The notes under the pieces are model-generated. The model worked only from the letters and a program-made list of their open reading frames with translations. It ran no database searches and was not told the DNA's origin. 64,000 bases of DNA from Heliocidaris erythrogramma. Lineage: Eukaryota; Echinodermata; Echinoidea; Camarodonta; Echinometridae. The stretch's first letter is position 1; each line of letters opens with the position of its first letter. The translations under genes were made by a program, and so were the position numbers. Shown in pieces: positions 24,353-36,000 of the stretch. Location of the stretch: contig CM046858.1 of the NCBI GenBank assembly GCA_025617745.1, positions 45,427,162 to 45,491,161 of the forward strand, read 5' to 3'.

Positions 24353-27300
24353 ATGGCGGTTCACGTCACAACAGAAGTTGGAAAAGTTGGACGTAAAGGT
24401 AGATAAATTTATTTTTATAATCTGAACAGCTGAAATTGTCTACTTCTACAACTTACACTTACAGTTACAAGGACTCGACCCTATAAGTATGATGGGGGGA
24501 CCTAAAGCTACGCACTTTGTTTTCAGCAGCTAAAAGGTCACATAAATCACTGGCTTGTCACCAATTTCATTCCATATCCTGATTCTGGATATTCTAAAGT
24601 TGATTTGTGGAGAAAATTACGATGGGTGAATGTCAATAATGCACGTTTTCAGGTCGATATCAATGCCGATGTCAAATTTTGTTCTTAAAAATGAAGGGGT
24701 CCTAAAGCTACGCACATGCAATAAATGAATGCAAATCTTGATATTGAAATCGACTGTGTGTATCGCGTGTGTGTTTTAGCCTGATTTGAACGCGTTGCAT
24801 TGCGCGTGTATGTAATTTCTATGGTGTGTAGCTTTAGGACCCCTTGCCATATAAGGCCTAACGCGTAGTCTACTTAGCTTTAATAGTCATATATTATTAT
24901 TAATATTATTATTGGCACAAACCTTCAAAATCATTGATGTTACTCGTTAGTGTGTTAGTCTGCTAATCAAGTAGAATACTATCTGGCTGTTAAATAAACT
25001 AGGAGGAGATCATGATCTGAAGACTCTATTGTTTTTGTTTTAAGTTAGGTCTACTTAAAGACCTCAGCCTGACCCAAAACAACCATATATTGACGTAAAG
25101 CTTAGTAAACAAAGAATATAATTACCCTGGTTATTCATAAATTTTCGTCTCCGTTTATCCATAAAAAATAAAAAAGATAATTTTTTTGGTCCGCCCCCTC
25201 CCTATGGCGTAACACTGCAGGGGGGCGCTAGACGTGTGACGACATGTCATGTATACAGCTCCGAGTGCGTCTACACGATATGTCGTCATCAAATTTTCAC
25301 CCCCCGCAAAGTAGCGTTCCTCAGAGATGGGGCCCAAACCACCGGGGCTCAACATTCGGGACGCTGTTACTCATTCCACAGGAAACGGAATCTTATGAAG
25401 TTGGTTTCAATTTGTTCAGAAAATATATAGCTCCCCGTGGATGAATAAAGGGTATATTTCAAAATTCGGTCAGGCTGAGGTCTTTAAATCCAGGATCAAC
25501 CTAACTAAGGTTATTCACAGGAGATTCCCCCCAACTTTATTATCAATATTATTATAAAAAGATAAGTTGAACTGGAAAATATTTTGCTATTAAAGCAGTC
25601 AAATATTAGGATTAAAATGGTATGGTTGGCCGAACTTTTGTATTTACTCAGCTCCCTGTCAATTCCTGAACAAGTTTGAATTGCTACAATTGGGAGCAGC
25701 TTGGTATAGCAGTTCATTCACTAACCCTTTCAGGACAGGAATTATCTAAGGGCTAAATTGATCACATTTTGTTCTTCAAATTGGCAACAATAATAATTTT
25801 CTGTTAGTGCTACATGGTTCTAATATTAGGTGTAATGTCTTTGAAAACAATATTTAATTATGGTTGGAAATTTTGTTGAAAAGTAGAAAAAATTGCCAAT
25901 TTTAAGAAAAAACAATGATTTTGAACCTCTCAATATGTTGCCAATTTAAGGATTTAAAAGCTTATTCTCCTTTTTAAAATACCTGGCATCAAACGCAATA
26001 TAATCATGCAACAAAAATTGACATAGTTTGTGCAGAAATTCTTACTTTCTACTCATGCATCTAGTATATATTTTTTAGAGCCCTGAATCAAAAGTTATTG
26101 AGCGAAACCACAAAATGTGGTCAATAAGCCAGTTCAGGGTTAGCGCATGGTACAAATGACCCCAAATATCCACAGATATTTTAGACATGGAGGGTCCCTT
26201 TATGTGCACTTCAGAAAAATAACTCTGGGAGTGATAGAGGTGCCTCATGAATAGCTTTTGTTTCCCCCTTTAAAAAGAATACTTCCACCTGGATAACATG
26301 GAATGCACCATTAGTGCATAATTGAATAATGATTACATGACATTCATGAGCACATATCGAATATTAGTGTCGGTGGGTTTTAGAATTTGGTACAGATGAC
26401 CTTTATCTGCTCATGCTCAGATTGCATCCCCGAAGTGGCTTATTGACTTGAAAGGGCTAAAGCTAGCTAGGCCTAGAGTAATAATAATCCAAAATCTTTG
26501 GAAGTGCATAGGGACTTTAAGTGATAATGTGATATGTGCTATACAAGAATGGTTTATTATTATTATTATTATTATTATTATTCCAGTTGTTTTTATTATC
26601 TTTTATTATTCAGAGAGAGAAAGAAGACATTACAATGAGCGTCTAGGCTATGAAGAGGAAGAAGTACGAGGAAGACGATACCTAAACCCAGGATATGGAG
26701 ACCAACCTGACTGGCATCCACATGTAACAAGAAAAGATGTCAAATACACAGAGTAAGTTGGTTGTTTCTTTTTCAAAACATTTCTTATTGTTCTCAAAAA
26801 TTTTATTTTTAGTGCCTCAAACTTTATCCTTTCATAAATAAAAAAGAATCTTTGTGCTATGTAATTTAAGTTTACTTGTTGTTTTGTTATAAATATATAT
26901 ATTTTTGTCATTAATTTTCATGAATTTGGAATCATAATTTCTTTACAGTCTTTCAGCATTAATTCCTTAAATATAGGTATACTGATTGTGAGGATAATGA
27001 TATTAATTGAGTCCACTTTTCAGGTAGCTTACGTGTACATCTAATTCAGGGCTCCGTACATGTACATAAAAGTTTTTTATTTATCTATTTAATTTGTTTA
27101 TTTATTTATTTATCTAGTTCATTATTTTTTGTTAATCTTTGTTTGTTGTTGTTGTTGTTGTTGGTTTTTTTCTGGGGGGGGGGGGGGGTGGTAATTTTTA
27201 AGTTCATTATCTAACACAAGGGGAATCCTGCTCTACATGTATGTACTAATAGAAATCTGTTAAAGCATTGGGTTATTCTTAATTTCAGATGGCTGTTTGC

Positions 27301-29951
27301 CGTTTTCCACAAAGTGTAATGTTCTGTTTTGTTATTGCTTTCATTGTGTGACACCCAGGCATGGCTTAGACTGGACATCAAGAGCTAGATTTATCCCTCC
27401 TCCAAAGAGCTACATAGGGCAATATCCAGAGGAAGTCACACTACCAAAGCTACGCTGCTTTCCAGGTAAGACTCTTGCAAGCTTCCAATTACATCATCCT
27501 TTGGGAGTTTCTCAGGAGGGGGGGGGGGGGGGGGGGGGGGGGTGGGGTCTTTTTTATACCATTCTCCATCTAACTCTGTCTGTGGCAAACTCCAGTTAAC
27601 CATTCTTACATGGACCAAAGCATTGATGGAAATATGCAGGAAATTCTTTTCATGGGGGGGGGGGGGGGGGCATAACAATAGGTCGTCCCCCCTGATGAAT
27701 AGAATTGCGTAACAAATCTCTGCCACTGGACCAAATTAAGTCTGGCCTAATATGCATATTTTCACTTCATTCTTTGATGAACATGATGTTATCAACTTTG
27801 CTGCTATAAATCTGTCTTATTATCTAAACATCAAATTTTCAGGAGTTTGCTCTTGTAATTTGCTTCCCAGCAACCAGCGCTGGTGTAGTTTGGTTGTATT
27901 ACATGAATTTTGAAGAGAGTGTATAAATGTAATACTTCATCCAAGAACATGCATGTGACTGCAGCATTTCCATTGTAATGACATTCACGTTGTCTAACTC
28001 TATCATGAAATGAGTACTACATGTATATGGGTTCTTAAAAACATTAATTCTCACTCCTCATTTCTTATAATTTTTTTTTGCCGTCTTGAGGTTTATTGAA
28101 AGTAAAATGATTTCCTTTCTTTCTCTGTCCCTTTCTTCCCTTTAGGTAAAAATTCTTCAGTTACGACAACGGCAGAATGGACAGCCTACCCGGAGGGTTT
28201 TCATAGAGGGAGGAGATGCAAGTTTGTCAAGAAAGATGAGCTAAGGCACCTAGCTAGTACTACATCAACCACAGAAATCACACACTCCATGATACTGGGA
28301 AAGAATAGAAAATGTAAGATATTCGACTGTGAATCTGATGAAGTTATACCCTCTGCACATGAGCAAAATGATTTCTTGATATCTTTGCTTTGATGGAACA
28401 AAATACATGTAGCAAAAATAGTCGCAAATTGAGATAGATTTTTATTAGAAACATAAAATTGTATGCGATGCGTGTGTTGGGATATCATTTTATCAACTTT
28501 TCAGAAAATTGAAGTCTAGAAGGTATGAAATCTTTTACTGAGAGTGCAGCTGCTATTCAACTCCAATACATGTATCCAGATCCTTCTCTGTGAATTAATA
28601 GTTTGAGAAAATCTCTGTTTTTGAAGTACATGCATGTTTGCAGTGATACAGTTACTTCAACGATACATCTGGGATATAGTGTCTTTAACCATTATACAGT
28701 CAAACCTGCTTTAGCGACCACCTGTATAGAAAGACCACCTGTCTATAAAGACCACAATTTTTGTTTCCCTTGAAAAGTGTTTCTCATTGAAATGTGTATG
28801 ACAGGAACCTGTACATAAAGACCATCTGCTCATAAAGACCACTTTTCTTGTCTCTCTTGAGCAGACTTTATAGATAAGTTTCACTGTATTTACAATCTAT
28901 TGCTGTATTTAAATATTCCATTTTTCAGTGAGTTCATTGTGGGAGAGAAGAGGTGAGTTTCCTGCTGCCTCTGGTGGTGATAAGAGCTACCAGGCTCCGG
29001 AGTATGCTACAAATTTCCACCATTTCGGCTCCACAAGGCCAGTTGTAAATTTTGGGTAAGTTAGTACAGGCATTGCTACAGTTATGTCGTAGATCTACCT
29101 TCAAAGTCATGTTTCAAAACTATCAATAATTTATTTTAAAATATGTATGGCTATTTTGAGTTCTCGTGGTAATGAAAGTGTGTTTGAACCTAGAGTACAG
29201 TCTTCAGAATATCAAAACAACATGTATTTTTTTTGACATGCTCGTTTGTATTAATCAATGGTAATAAAAATAACTGAATATATTATATATATTAGTAATC
29301 TGTGAGGGATAAGAAGTAAGGAGCTTCAATTTAAGCTGTGCACCATTATTCTTTTATTTCTAAATTTGCTTTATTTATATAAAGCAAAAAGAGAGATTGG
29401 GTGGGGGGGGGGGGGGGGGGGGAGAAGGAAGCAAGTAAATATTTCAGGCAATTGTACAGAACTGAGATCCATGTATGGTATTTACTGATGTTCATATTGC
29501 CATCAAATCTATTTCCCTTCGCAGTGGCACAATCAAATCAAAACCGGACACATTTGTACCGCTTCAAGAACTTCCTACAGAATACTGGTGAGTAGAATTC
29601 TCTTGTCTTGTCTTATGTTAAATAAAATGTAATTTTTATACCTTTACTACGATTGAGAAATGCCCTGAAAAAAAAGAAGTCTTAAAAGCAGCTCAGGCGT
29701 GGGATGACATGAAAAGTGATAAGAGAAAGAAGAAGAAAGTAAGGGCAGTCAAGTTGAGGAAAGAGAATGGAAAGATTAAAAAAGAATTGTTTTAGAATGT
29801 TAATTTGTGATTTCTCAATCTTTTTTTTCTTCTAAACAGTGAACCTTTCAATGCCAAAGAGAGGAGAAGGAAATACACAGCCGAGATAGATTCTGTGATC
29901 AATCTGAATGACTGGAAACCTGCACCACAACTCGTTGCAACTTCCTTCTGA
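24353..29951 (+). CDS. Uncharacterised 253-residue protein, 7 exons
   Basis: Exons: 24353-24398, 26614-26752, 27359-27465, 28146-28313, 28929-29055, 29525-29587, 29840-29951. All joins have GT-AG borders and matching phases, giving an unbroken 762-nt frame that starts MAVHVTTEVGKVGRKE and ends WKPAPQLVATSF. The protein has no signal peptide, membrane segment or catalytic motif. It starts basic and charged (RKERERRHYNERLGYEEEE), then becomes rich in Trp, Tyr, Pro and Gly with short turns such as LNPGYGDQPDWHPH, FIPPPKSYIGQYPEE and YQAPEYATNFHHFG. This composition resembles axonemal and sperm microtubule inner proteins, but I recognise no named family, so function is unknown. The start was chosen because the first exon's phase 1 fits exon 2 exactly. 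Introns carry several miniature elements. A polyadenylation signal candidate is at 31114. Confidence 0.85.
24494..24844. mobile_element. Element with GGGTCCTAAAGCTACGCAC ends, nested copy
   Basis: The word CCTAAAGCTACGCAC occurs directly at 24500 and 24701 and inverted at 24824-24839. The pair 24696-24844 forms one 149-bp terminal-inverted-repeat element; the outer start at 24494 suggests a second, partly overlapping copy. It lies in intron 1 of the uncharacterised gene. Confidence 0.6.
25059..25483. mobile_element. TTAA-flanked element, AGACCT ends (copy B)
   Basis: TTAA at 25055-25058 and 25484-25487 borders 425 bp with 16-bp perfect inverted ends, AGACCTCAGCCTGACC and GGTCAGGCTGAGGTCT. 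The outer six bases and the TTAA are shared with 214-1935. It is in intron 1 of the uncharacterised gene and is non-coding. Confidence 0.75.
25722..26143 (+). mobile_element. piggyBac-like miniature element, about 410 bp (copy 1)
   Basis: Ends CTAACCCTTTC and AGGGTTAG. It is homologous over its length, in reverse orientation, to 39178-39583 and 47435-47841. The TTAA borders are altered here, and the copy looks older than the other two. It lies just upstream of exon 2 in intron 1 of the uncharacterised gene. Confidence 0.7.
26226..26400. repeat. Dispersed repeat, related to 53395-53570
   Basis: About 170 bp share GAATACTTCCA, TTCATGAGCAC and GGTACA-ATGACCT blocks in the same order and strand with 53395-53570. 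The family is unknown. Confidence 0.55.
28697..28886. mobile_element. pogo/Tigger-like miniature element
   Basis: It is bordered by TA and starts CAGTCAAACCTGCTTTA. It ends TAAGTTTCACTG, an imperfect inverse. CAGTCRAACC ends with a TA target are typical of pogo/Tigger miniature elements. The interior repeats AAAGACCACCTG-like words. Located in intron 4 of the uncharacterised gene. Confidence 0.65.
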
Positions 29952-30707
29952 ATCCAAGAAAACCAAAGACCCTGTAACAGTGCTGAATGGCAGCTATTGA
30001 CTGCTAATGCAAAGGGGCCTACTGTTTCCTGTTGTCATGGAAACAATGTGTAATTTGTAACAAGTTCATTACTTGCTATCACTGTGTTGTAGTTGTGATT
30101 TTAAGAAGTGTGCGATGTTTGTCTGAAAGCATGTTGTGGTAGCTATAAATAGTGAAAGATGCTAGGGATTTGCTTCATTTTGTAATACAGATATGAAGTA
30201 ACTTGAAGGAGTGATACTGTTAATTCTTTTCTCGTGAAAGGATCAGTGCTGTAGAACCTAGCTGATTTAAACTATCCTTACTTTTAGTGGTCCATTCGGA
30301 CACGATGCGTTAAATGGATGACGTCATATATACGAGTTTACGTGTTACGTCTGTTCCTGCTGAACTTTTGTTATTCGTTTATTTATTTTACTTATTTATT
30401 CTTTTTCAATCAGGCTAAAATCTGTCACACTAAGAAAAAATTTTATTTCTGGAAAATTCAGTATAGTATTTTTGTAAGTGTCACATCAAAGTCTTAAGCA
30501 AAGAGCTGCATTTCCCTACATACTCACTGTATGTTAATCAAGCAATCTTAAATGTGTCATTCTTGTCAGTTTGACACACTATTCTGGATGCAAGGCAGAA
30601 ATTTCTCTCTGTAAATATACACCTCGTTATCATTGCTACGTCCATCACTCCTGAAGTAGAAATATTTCATGAAAAATTAAAACCTTACGATTTAGCATTG
30701 ATATCAG

Positions 30708-30956
30708 GGGCAGTATTCTGAAAACTATGTTATCTTTTATGTTAAGGAAAACTATGTTAATTGTCATAACAAACTGAATTGCGCGCAATAAACACTAAAT
30801 CATTGGTGCTTGCACAGATGTCTTTTTTAACTCTACGTGAGCACAGCCATCTTTGCGCAACCATTAACCAATGACTTGTCCTGATTTTGATTTGTCATGA
30901 CAATTAACATCGTTTTACTAACATAAAAGATAACATAGTTTTCAGAATACCGCCCC
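30708..30956. mobile_element. 249-bp fold-back, GGGGCAGTATTCTGAAAAC ends
   Basis: The left arm begins GGGGCAGTATTCTGAAAAC and continues TATGTTATCTTTTATGTTA. The right arm is its inverse, ending TTTTCAGAATACCGCCCC. The interior contains CCAATGA at 30868-30874. Non-coding. Confidence 0.75.
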
Positions 30957-31113
30957 AGGTTGGAAAAGTCACAAAATACAACAATCAGTAATATTTAGAA
31001 AAGACTTGATGTATTTAATACTATTCTAATTTCCTCACTTAAACACTAATATTTACATAAGTTGTATACAGGGGATATATCATGTCCAGTAAATTTACAT
31101 TTTATTTTTATTC

Positions 31114-31119
31114 AATAAA
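31114..31119 (+). terminator. Candidate polyadenylation signal AATAAA for the 24.35-29.95 kb gene
   Basis: AATAAA about 1.16 kb after the stop codon. An earlier AATAAA near 30787 lies inside a fold-back element and is less likely. Confidence 0.35.
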
Positions 31120-31642
31120 ATCCACTGTATTTTGAGTATGAAATATAAATCCTTGTTTTTAATATGCACATTGTTAAATCATTTACATGTACTGATAGAT
31201 CAGAAAATAACTAAGAGATATTTAGTTTTGTCGGCTACTGCAAGAAGTCATATTCTCTTTTCTATTATGCATCTTTACGCTGAAATGCAATGTTGTATAG
31301 AATAGACTTACCAATCAACTCTTATTTTATACATCTTTCATGATTTATCGTCTTTACAATTTTTTTTTACCTTGTAAATAGACATGTTAATGGAGCATAG
31401 CTTACAATATCTATGTCACTATTTACAATGTAAATAGTCTTTGCTGGACAAACCATTCTTTTTTTTAAAATAAATATGCTTGAAATGTATAAAACTGTAT
31501 TTACACTGTTTTCTTGAATATGGCTAGTTACTTCTCATCTCTTCATTCTTTACATCTGATCAACACTGTCCTCTCCGTACAAAACAGCAAATAAGAATAA
31601 GTTTAAGGTATTTGGTCCCATCATTACCGACTACAATCACCT

Positions 31643-31785
31643 GGGCCCTGTTGCATAAAACTTACCATTAATGGTATAAACTCTGCTATCAGTGTTAACT
31701 ACCATGGTAACATCACTCAACAGCCAATCAAAATCAAGGATTCCATGGGAGCTACTGTTAATGGTAAGTTTTATGCAACGGCCCC
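31643..31785. mobile_element. 143-bp fold-back, GGGCCCTGTTGCATAAAAC ends, CCAATCA core
   Basis: The arms begin GGGCCCTGTTGCATAAAACT and end AGTTTTATGCAACGGCCCC. The interior holds CAGCCAATCAAAATCAAGG (31721-31739), weakly similar to the core of the elements at 35191, 35733, 55296 and 60246. Confidence 0.75.
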
Positions 31786-32162
31786 TTATGATTGTGCGTT
31801 GATAGCCCTACTATGGCCTCAACCAGACAAAATATATCAAGAAAAAAAATGCTCTTGATGTAAATTAATGTTCATTAATGCATGATATACCACAATACCT
31901 TGGACTAGCAAGACTAACTGTCATACATAACAACATGAAGATATGCACAGTAGTCATGTGACCTGGCACCTCTAGACAACAGCCCAAAGCCCCAAACACC
32001 GATGCTTGCGTCAATTTATAAATATTGCATCGATGCCTCCTAAATAATCATTCTCTTTGATCTGCAATGTTTCCTTGCCGGCTTGCACATGATATCCAAA
32101 ACCCATGTTTTGAAATGGGCGATTCCTGAAAAGGATCAAGACTTTCTGCTGAAAAAGCAGCA

Positions 32163-32168
32163 TTTATT
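32163..32168 (-). terminator. Candidate polyadenylation signal for CHAF1B
   Basis: TTTATT on the plus strand is AATAAA on the minus strand, about 870 bases past the CHAF1B stop codon. It is the first such hexamer I found on that side. Confidence 0.35.
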
Positions 32169-33038
32169 CAGGGACTGAGGTAAAGGTGTAGATTTACAAG
32201 TCCTGTAGAATCGGTAAAGCAGAAAGACCCTTTGTCCATTTCATAGATATATAAAATTATAGTAGACAGACATTTTGACTAGAGTTATACATATATATAC
32301 AATAAAAAAGGCCTTCCTTATGATTTTTGGTGTTTGGTAGTGATACAGATATCATTTGTTACACAAATGATTGTCTACTACAAACTTTATGAACTTTTGA
32401 ACACTACGCATACTGTTCATATGTGGTCTTATAAATGCTTTTGATTACCATCAAATGATTTCTCTCCCAAATTTCTTGAATTTGGTTGATAATTGTACTT
32501 GTTTCTTCTGAAATCTTCATGTCTGTTAAAAACCTGGTGTCCACACGAGCTGCTAAATACATGTACATGTATACATCATCCTAATTCTGATCAAATGAGA
32601 TTATTTTCCAAGTCTTGCCATTTCATACACAATCAAATTTAAGGATAACTCGAGGCTTTCCATCATCCCATTAGCTTCACCTCTGACCAAAACACCAGTA
32701 TATCAACTTCACCTTGAACAGTTTAAAGTTTGTGGTCATTGATTCATGTGGCAACTGTTGTAAACAAAATATACAACACATCTTTATAAAATAGCTTGAA
32801 GGACCTCCAAAGGCATGATTTATATAGATCTCTACAATCTTCCAAGAAGTTTGAGAGGTGGTACGGAACATGACGCACATGGATGGCATGGCGATCCTGC
32901 CATCAATCTCATACAGGCTCAAGATGGCTCAGGTACAGAACAGTACTGTAGATCCAATGAGTTCTTGCGTTCTGCTTCTCTCTTGTAGATAGAGTCACTT
33001 TGCTAAATGGATCAGACTTCATTTGACATCATTCGTTA

Positions 33039-36000
33039 TCAATTGGTAACTAGCTTGATGGTCGTCATTCTCCTAGGGGCGGGTGCCACTGGCTTCTCAG
33101 GCATCGGGACCTTCTTCACCGGAACTGCCGGGATGTCTTCCTTGACCTCCATCTCGTCTGCTTCATCGCTATCACTCTCCTCTGTGAGGTCAATCACACC
33201 TTCATCGTCCACATCGTCATCTTCCTCTCCGTTTTCGTCAAGCATGATGGTGTCTTTGATGGCTACAGTAGAACTACCGTTCTGCAATGGAAGCTGGTTG
33301 CTAGTCTTGGGTATAGTCCGGTTGCTAAGAGATGATGATGATGATGCAGGGTCTTCTCTGGATGGTTGATTTGTAGGGGAAGAGGAGGAAGAGGATGGTG
33401 AGGATGAAGAGTTTGTAGGTGGGTTGGAGGGTGGAGAGGACAATGTAGTGAGCTGGATTCTTCTTGGCTGTGGTCCTGACCTGATAAAGATGAAAACATA
33501 ACACCACCGATTATTATACACATCCTCAATGAGATGCCTGGAATATTTTTAAGATATCGTAGGACTTTGTGGAATTGTCTGTCATCGAATATGGGTAAAA
33601 TGTAAATGAAAAATATTGTATGGGGAGGGGCTTGCGCATCACAAGGACCCCAGGGTCTTGAAAGTTGCTTTAATACACATATCAATATGCTAGGGACTTT
33701 AATTAAAGCATTTATTCTTCATGTTCTAATCCCCCACAATAGGACATAAAGCTGTTGATTAGCTGGTTGCTTACCTATAACAACAGCTTTACTAGAATCC
33801 AGGGTTAAATCAACATTGATTTTTAATGTACCTTTTGTATTTAAACAGAATTTTCATTGCTCCCCTTCATAAAAAAAAAAAAAATCTTTAATTCTCTGTA
33901 CTAACCCAGGTGGTCCTGATATCATAACAGGTGTGATTCTCTTGGCTTCTTTCACTCCATTCGCTCCTACAGGCTTAACAGAAATAGGGGCAGAACTACC
34001 ACCTGCCACACCTGACGATGCAGCCTGCTGATTGGGTGATTTTAAAATCCCTGCATTTTGATTGGGCAATTTTGTAATCCCTGCTTTCTGATTGGCTGAT
34101 GCATGTGGAGATACTGCAGCAGTTGGTGCGGTAGTGGGTGAAGGGGAAGATTTGGTAGCAATGGGTACAGCAGGTGTCGGTGCAGGGGCAGGGACGGGTT
34201 GAGAGTAGGGCACACCCAGTTCACCAGTTTCAAAGGTCACGAAGGAGCAGTAGCCATCTGTTGACGAGACAGCTAAAATCCTACCATTAGATGACCTGCA
34301 AAACATACATAATAATAATACTGTAATAATATTATTAAGAACATTTACATTCTAAAATATGTTGTTACTAGTAAGATGTTACTATTACCCATGGTCAATT
34401 GGTTTGACCAGTGACTAATATACTATTAATACATGGTTGGGAGTGCGTTGGTGCGATCTGGCAACACAAAGGTTTTTATCGTGGTGTACTATATGCACGA
34501 GGCGCAAGCCGAGTGTGTTGGACACCACGATAAAAACCCTGCGTGTTGCCGGATCGCACTAACGCACGAACTCACAACCATGTATTAATAGTTTTATAAA
34601 ACGGGTCGGCATTATGATTACGAAATCTATAAAAACGTCAAGAGTCGCACAGTCATGGAGGCTGGCATTTGCTTTCCTGGATGCTGGCATTTGCTTTCCT
34701 GGATGACATCACATAAGCGCAGCCAACAAAAGTCATGCGCGTTTCAGTGCGCGCATGTAATTCCTGCGCTAAAATGACAATTAAACTACGCAATTTCATT
34801 GCGTTTTAAGTTTGCATGCACCAGAGGTACGTGTACGCGCAGCTTAGCCGTGCTTTAGAGCTTTTTTGCTGTGCGTTAGTGCTTTTTTTTGCACGGTCAC
34901 GTGGTGTTATTTGACCAATCAGGATGGCTACATTCTTGAACCCGTTTTATAATATTTCTTTATAGTATCACTGTGGAATGACCACAAAACAAGCAACAAT
35001 TGTATGAATCTCATCTTTTCACTGCAAAATAATTTAACACTGAAACCAGTCCAGAGAATTGGTGCTTTCTTACAACGTATAGATTATTTACAAATAATTC
35101 TATTCATAATTTGGCCAACATCAAGTACCCCGTCAATATTTCTGATGTTTCTTGCCTTTTGTCATGATTTAGGTCAGTTCTATTCATACAGGGCCCTGTT
35201 TCATAAAACTTGATATCTATGACAAGTTACATTAACAGTTATAAGGTACTGAAATACTTGCATTTGATTGGCTGAGAATTTGTCATAGATGTGAGGCAGT
35301 TGGTAATGGATAAAAAGTTTTATGAAACGGGGGCCCAAGTCTTATATCTCACTTACCATGAGGCATCGCTCAGGTGATGCTATTAATGAACGTTTGAATT
35401 GACTTGTGTTTCTAATTAACTATATAAAACGCACCCTTATTGTAAACAGTTTTGTTATTTAAAGACATTTTCCTATAAAGCTAAAATTATTTCAGAAGTC
35501 ACTGATGTCCTTTTCAATGAGCCAGTTCGTAATTAAAATATGCGCACGTGCAGATAAAGGTAATTTTTAACGAGTACAATTGATCTTGTCATTTTGTACG
35601 CACCTCGATGAGCGCACCAGTATGATTTTACATGTTAAACTTGTAGCGCGTCTATCGAAACAAATGCCCATGCGTGTACAAACTGGGTCATTTCAGGGTC
35701 ATTTTTATCATGAACTAATTAAGTGCCTTGTCGGTGATTTCTACTGACAACTTTACTCTCAGCTAATCAGATGCAAGGATTTCAGTAGCTTATAACAGTT
35801 ATTGCAACTTGTCATTGATGACAAGTTTTATGAAACAGGGCCCAGATGCCATCTCTTACTTACCAGGTGACATCACTGAGCTGATGGTAGTGAATGTTTG
35901 AAATGAGACCAAATGGAATGCTCTGCTGGGTGTCATACAGGAGCAGTGAGTCTTCCGTTGCCACGGCAAACACCATCCGATAGGGCAAGCTGATAACGAG

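Larger units (their letters stand above)
29952..33038. other. Convergent 3' region between two genes
   Basis: The stop codons of the plus-strand gene (29951) and of CHAF1B (33039, minus) face each other across 3.1 kb. It must hold both 3' UTRs. It contains two fold-back elements (30708-30956 and 31643-31785) and no further exon. Confidence 0.6.

Noticed and set aside
27297-27599. 100-codon plus-strand frame containing real exon sequence
   Set aside because: Only 27359-27465 is exon; the frame reads into the intron at both ends, including a G run.
33007-33369. 120-codon plus-strand frame
   Set aside because: Antisense shadow of the last CHAF1B exon; Ser/Thr-rich only because the sense strand is acidic and Ser-rich.
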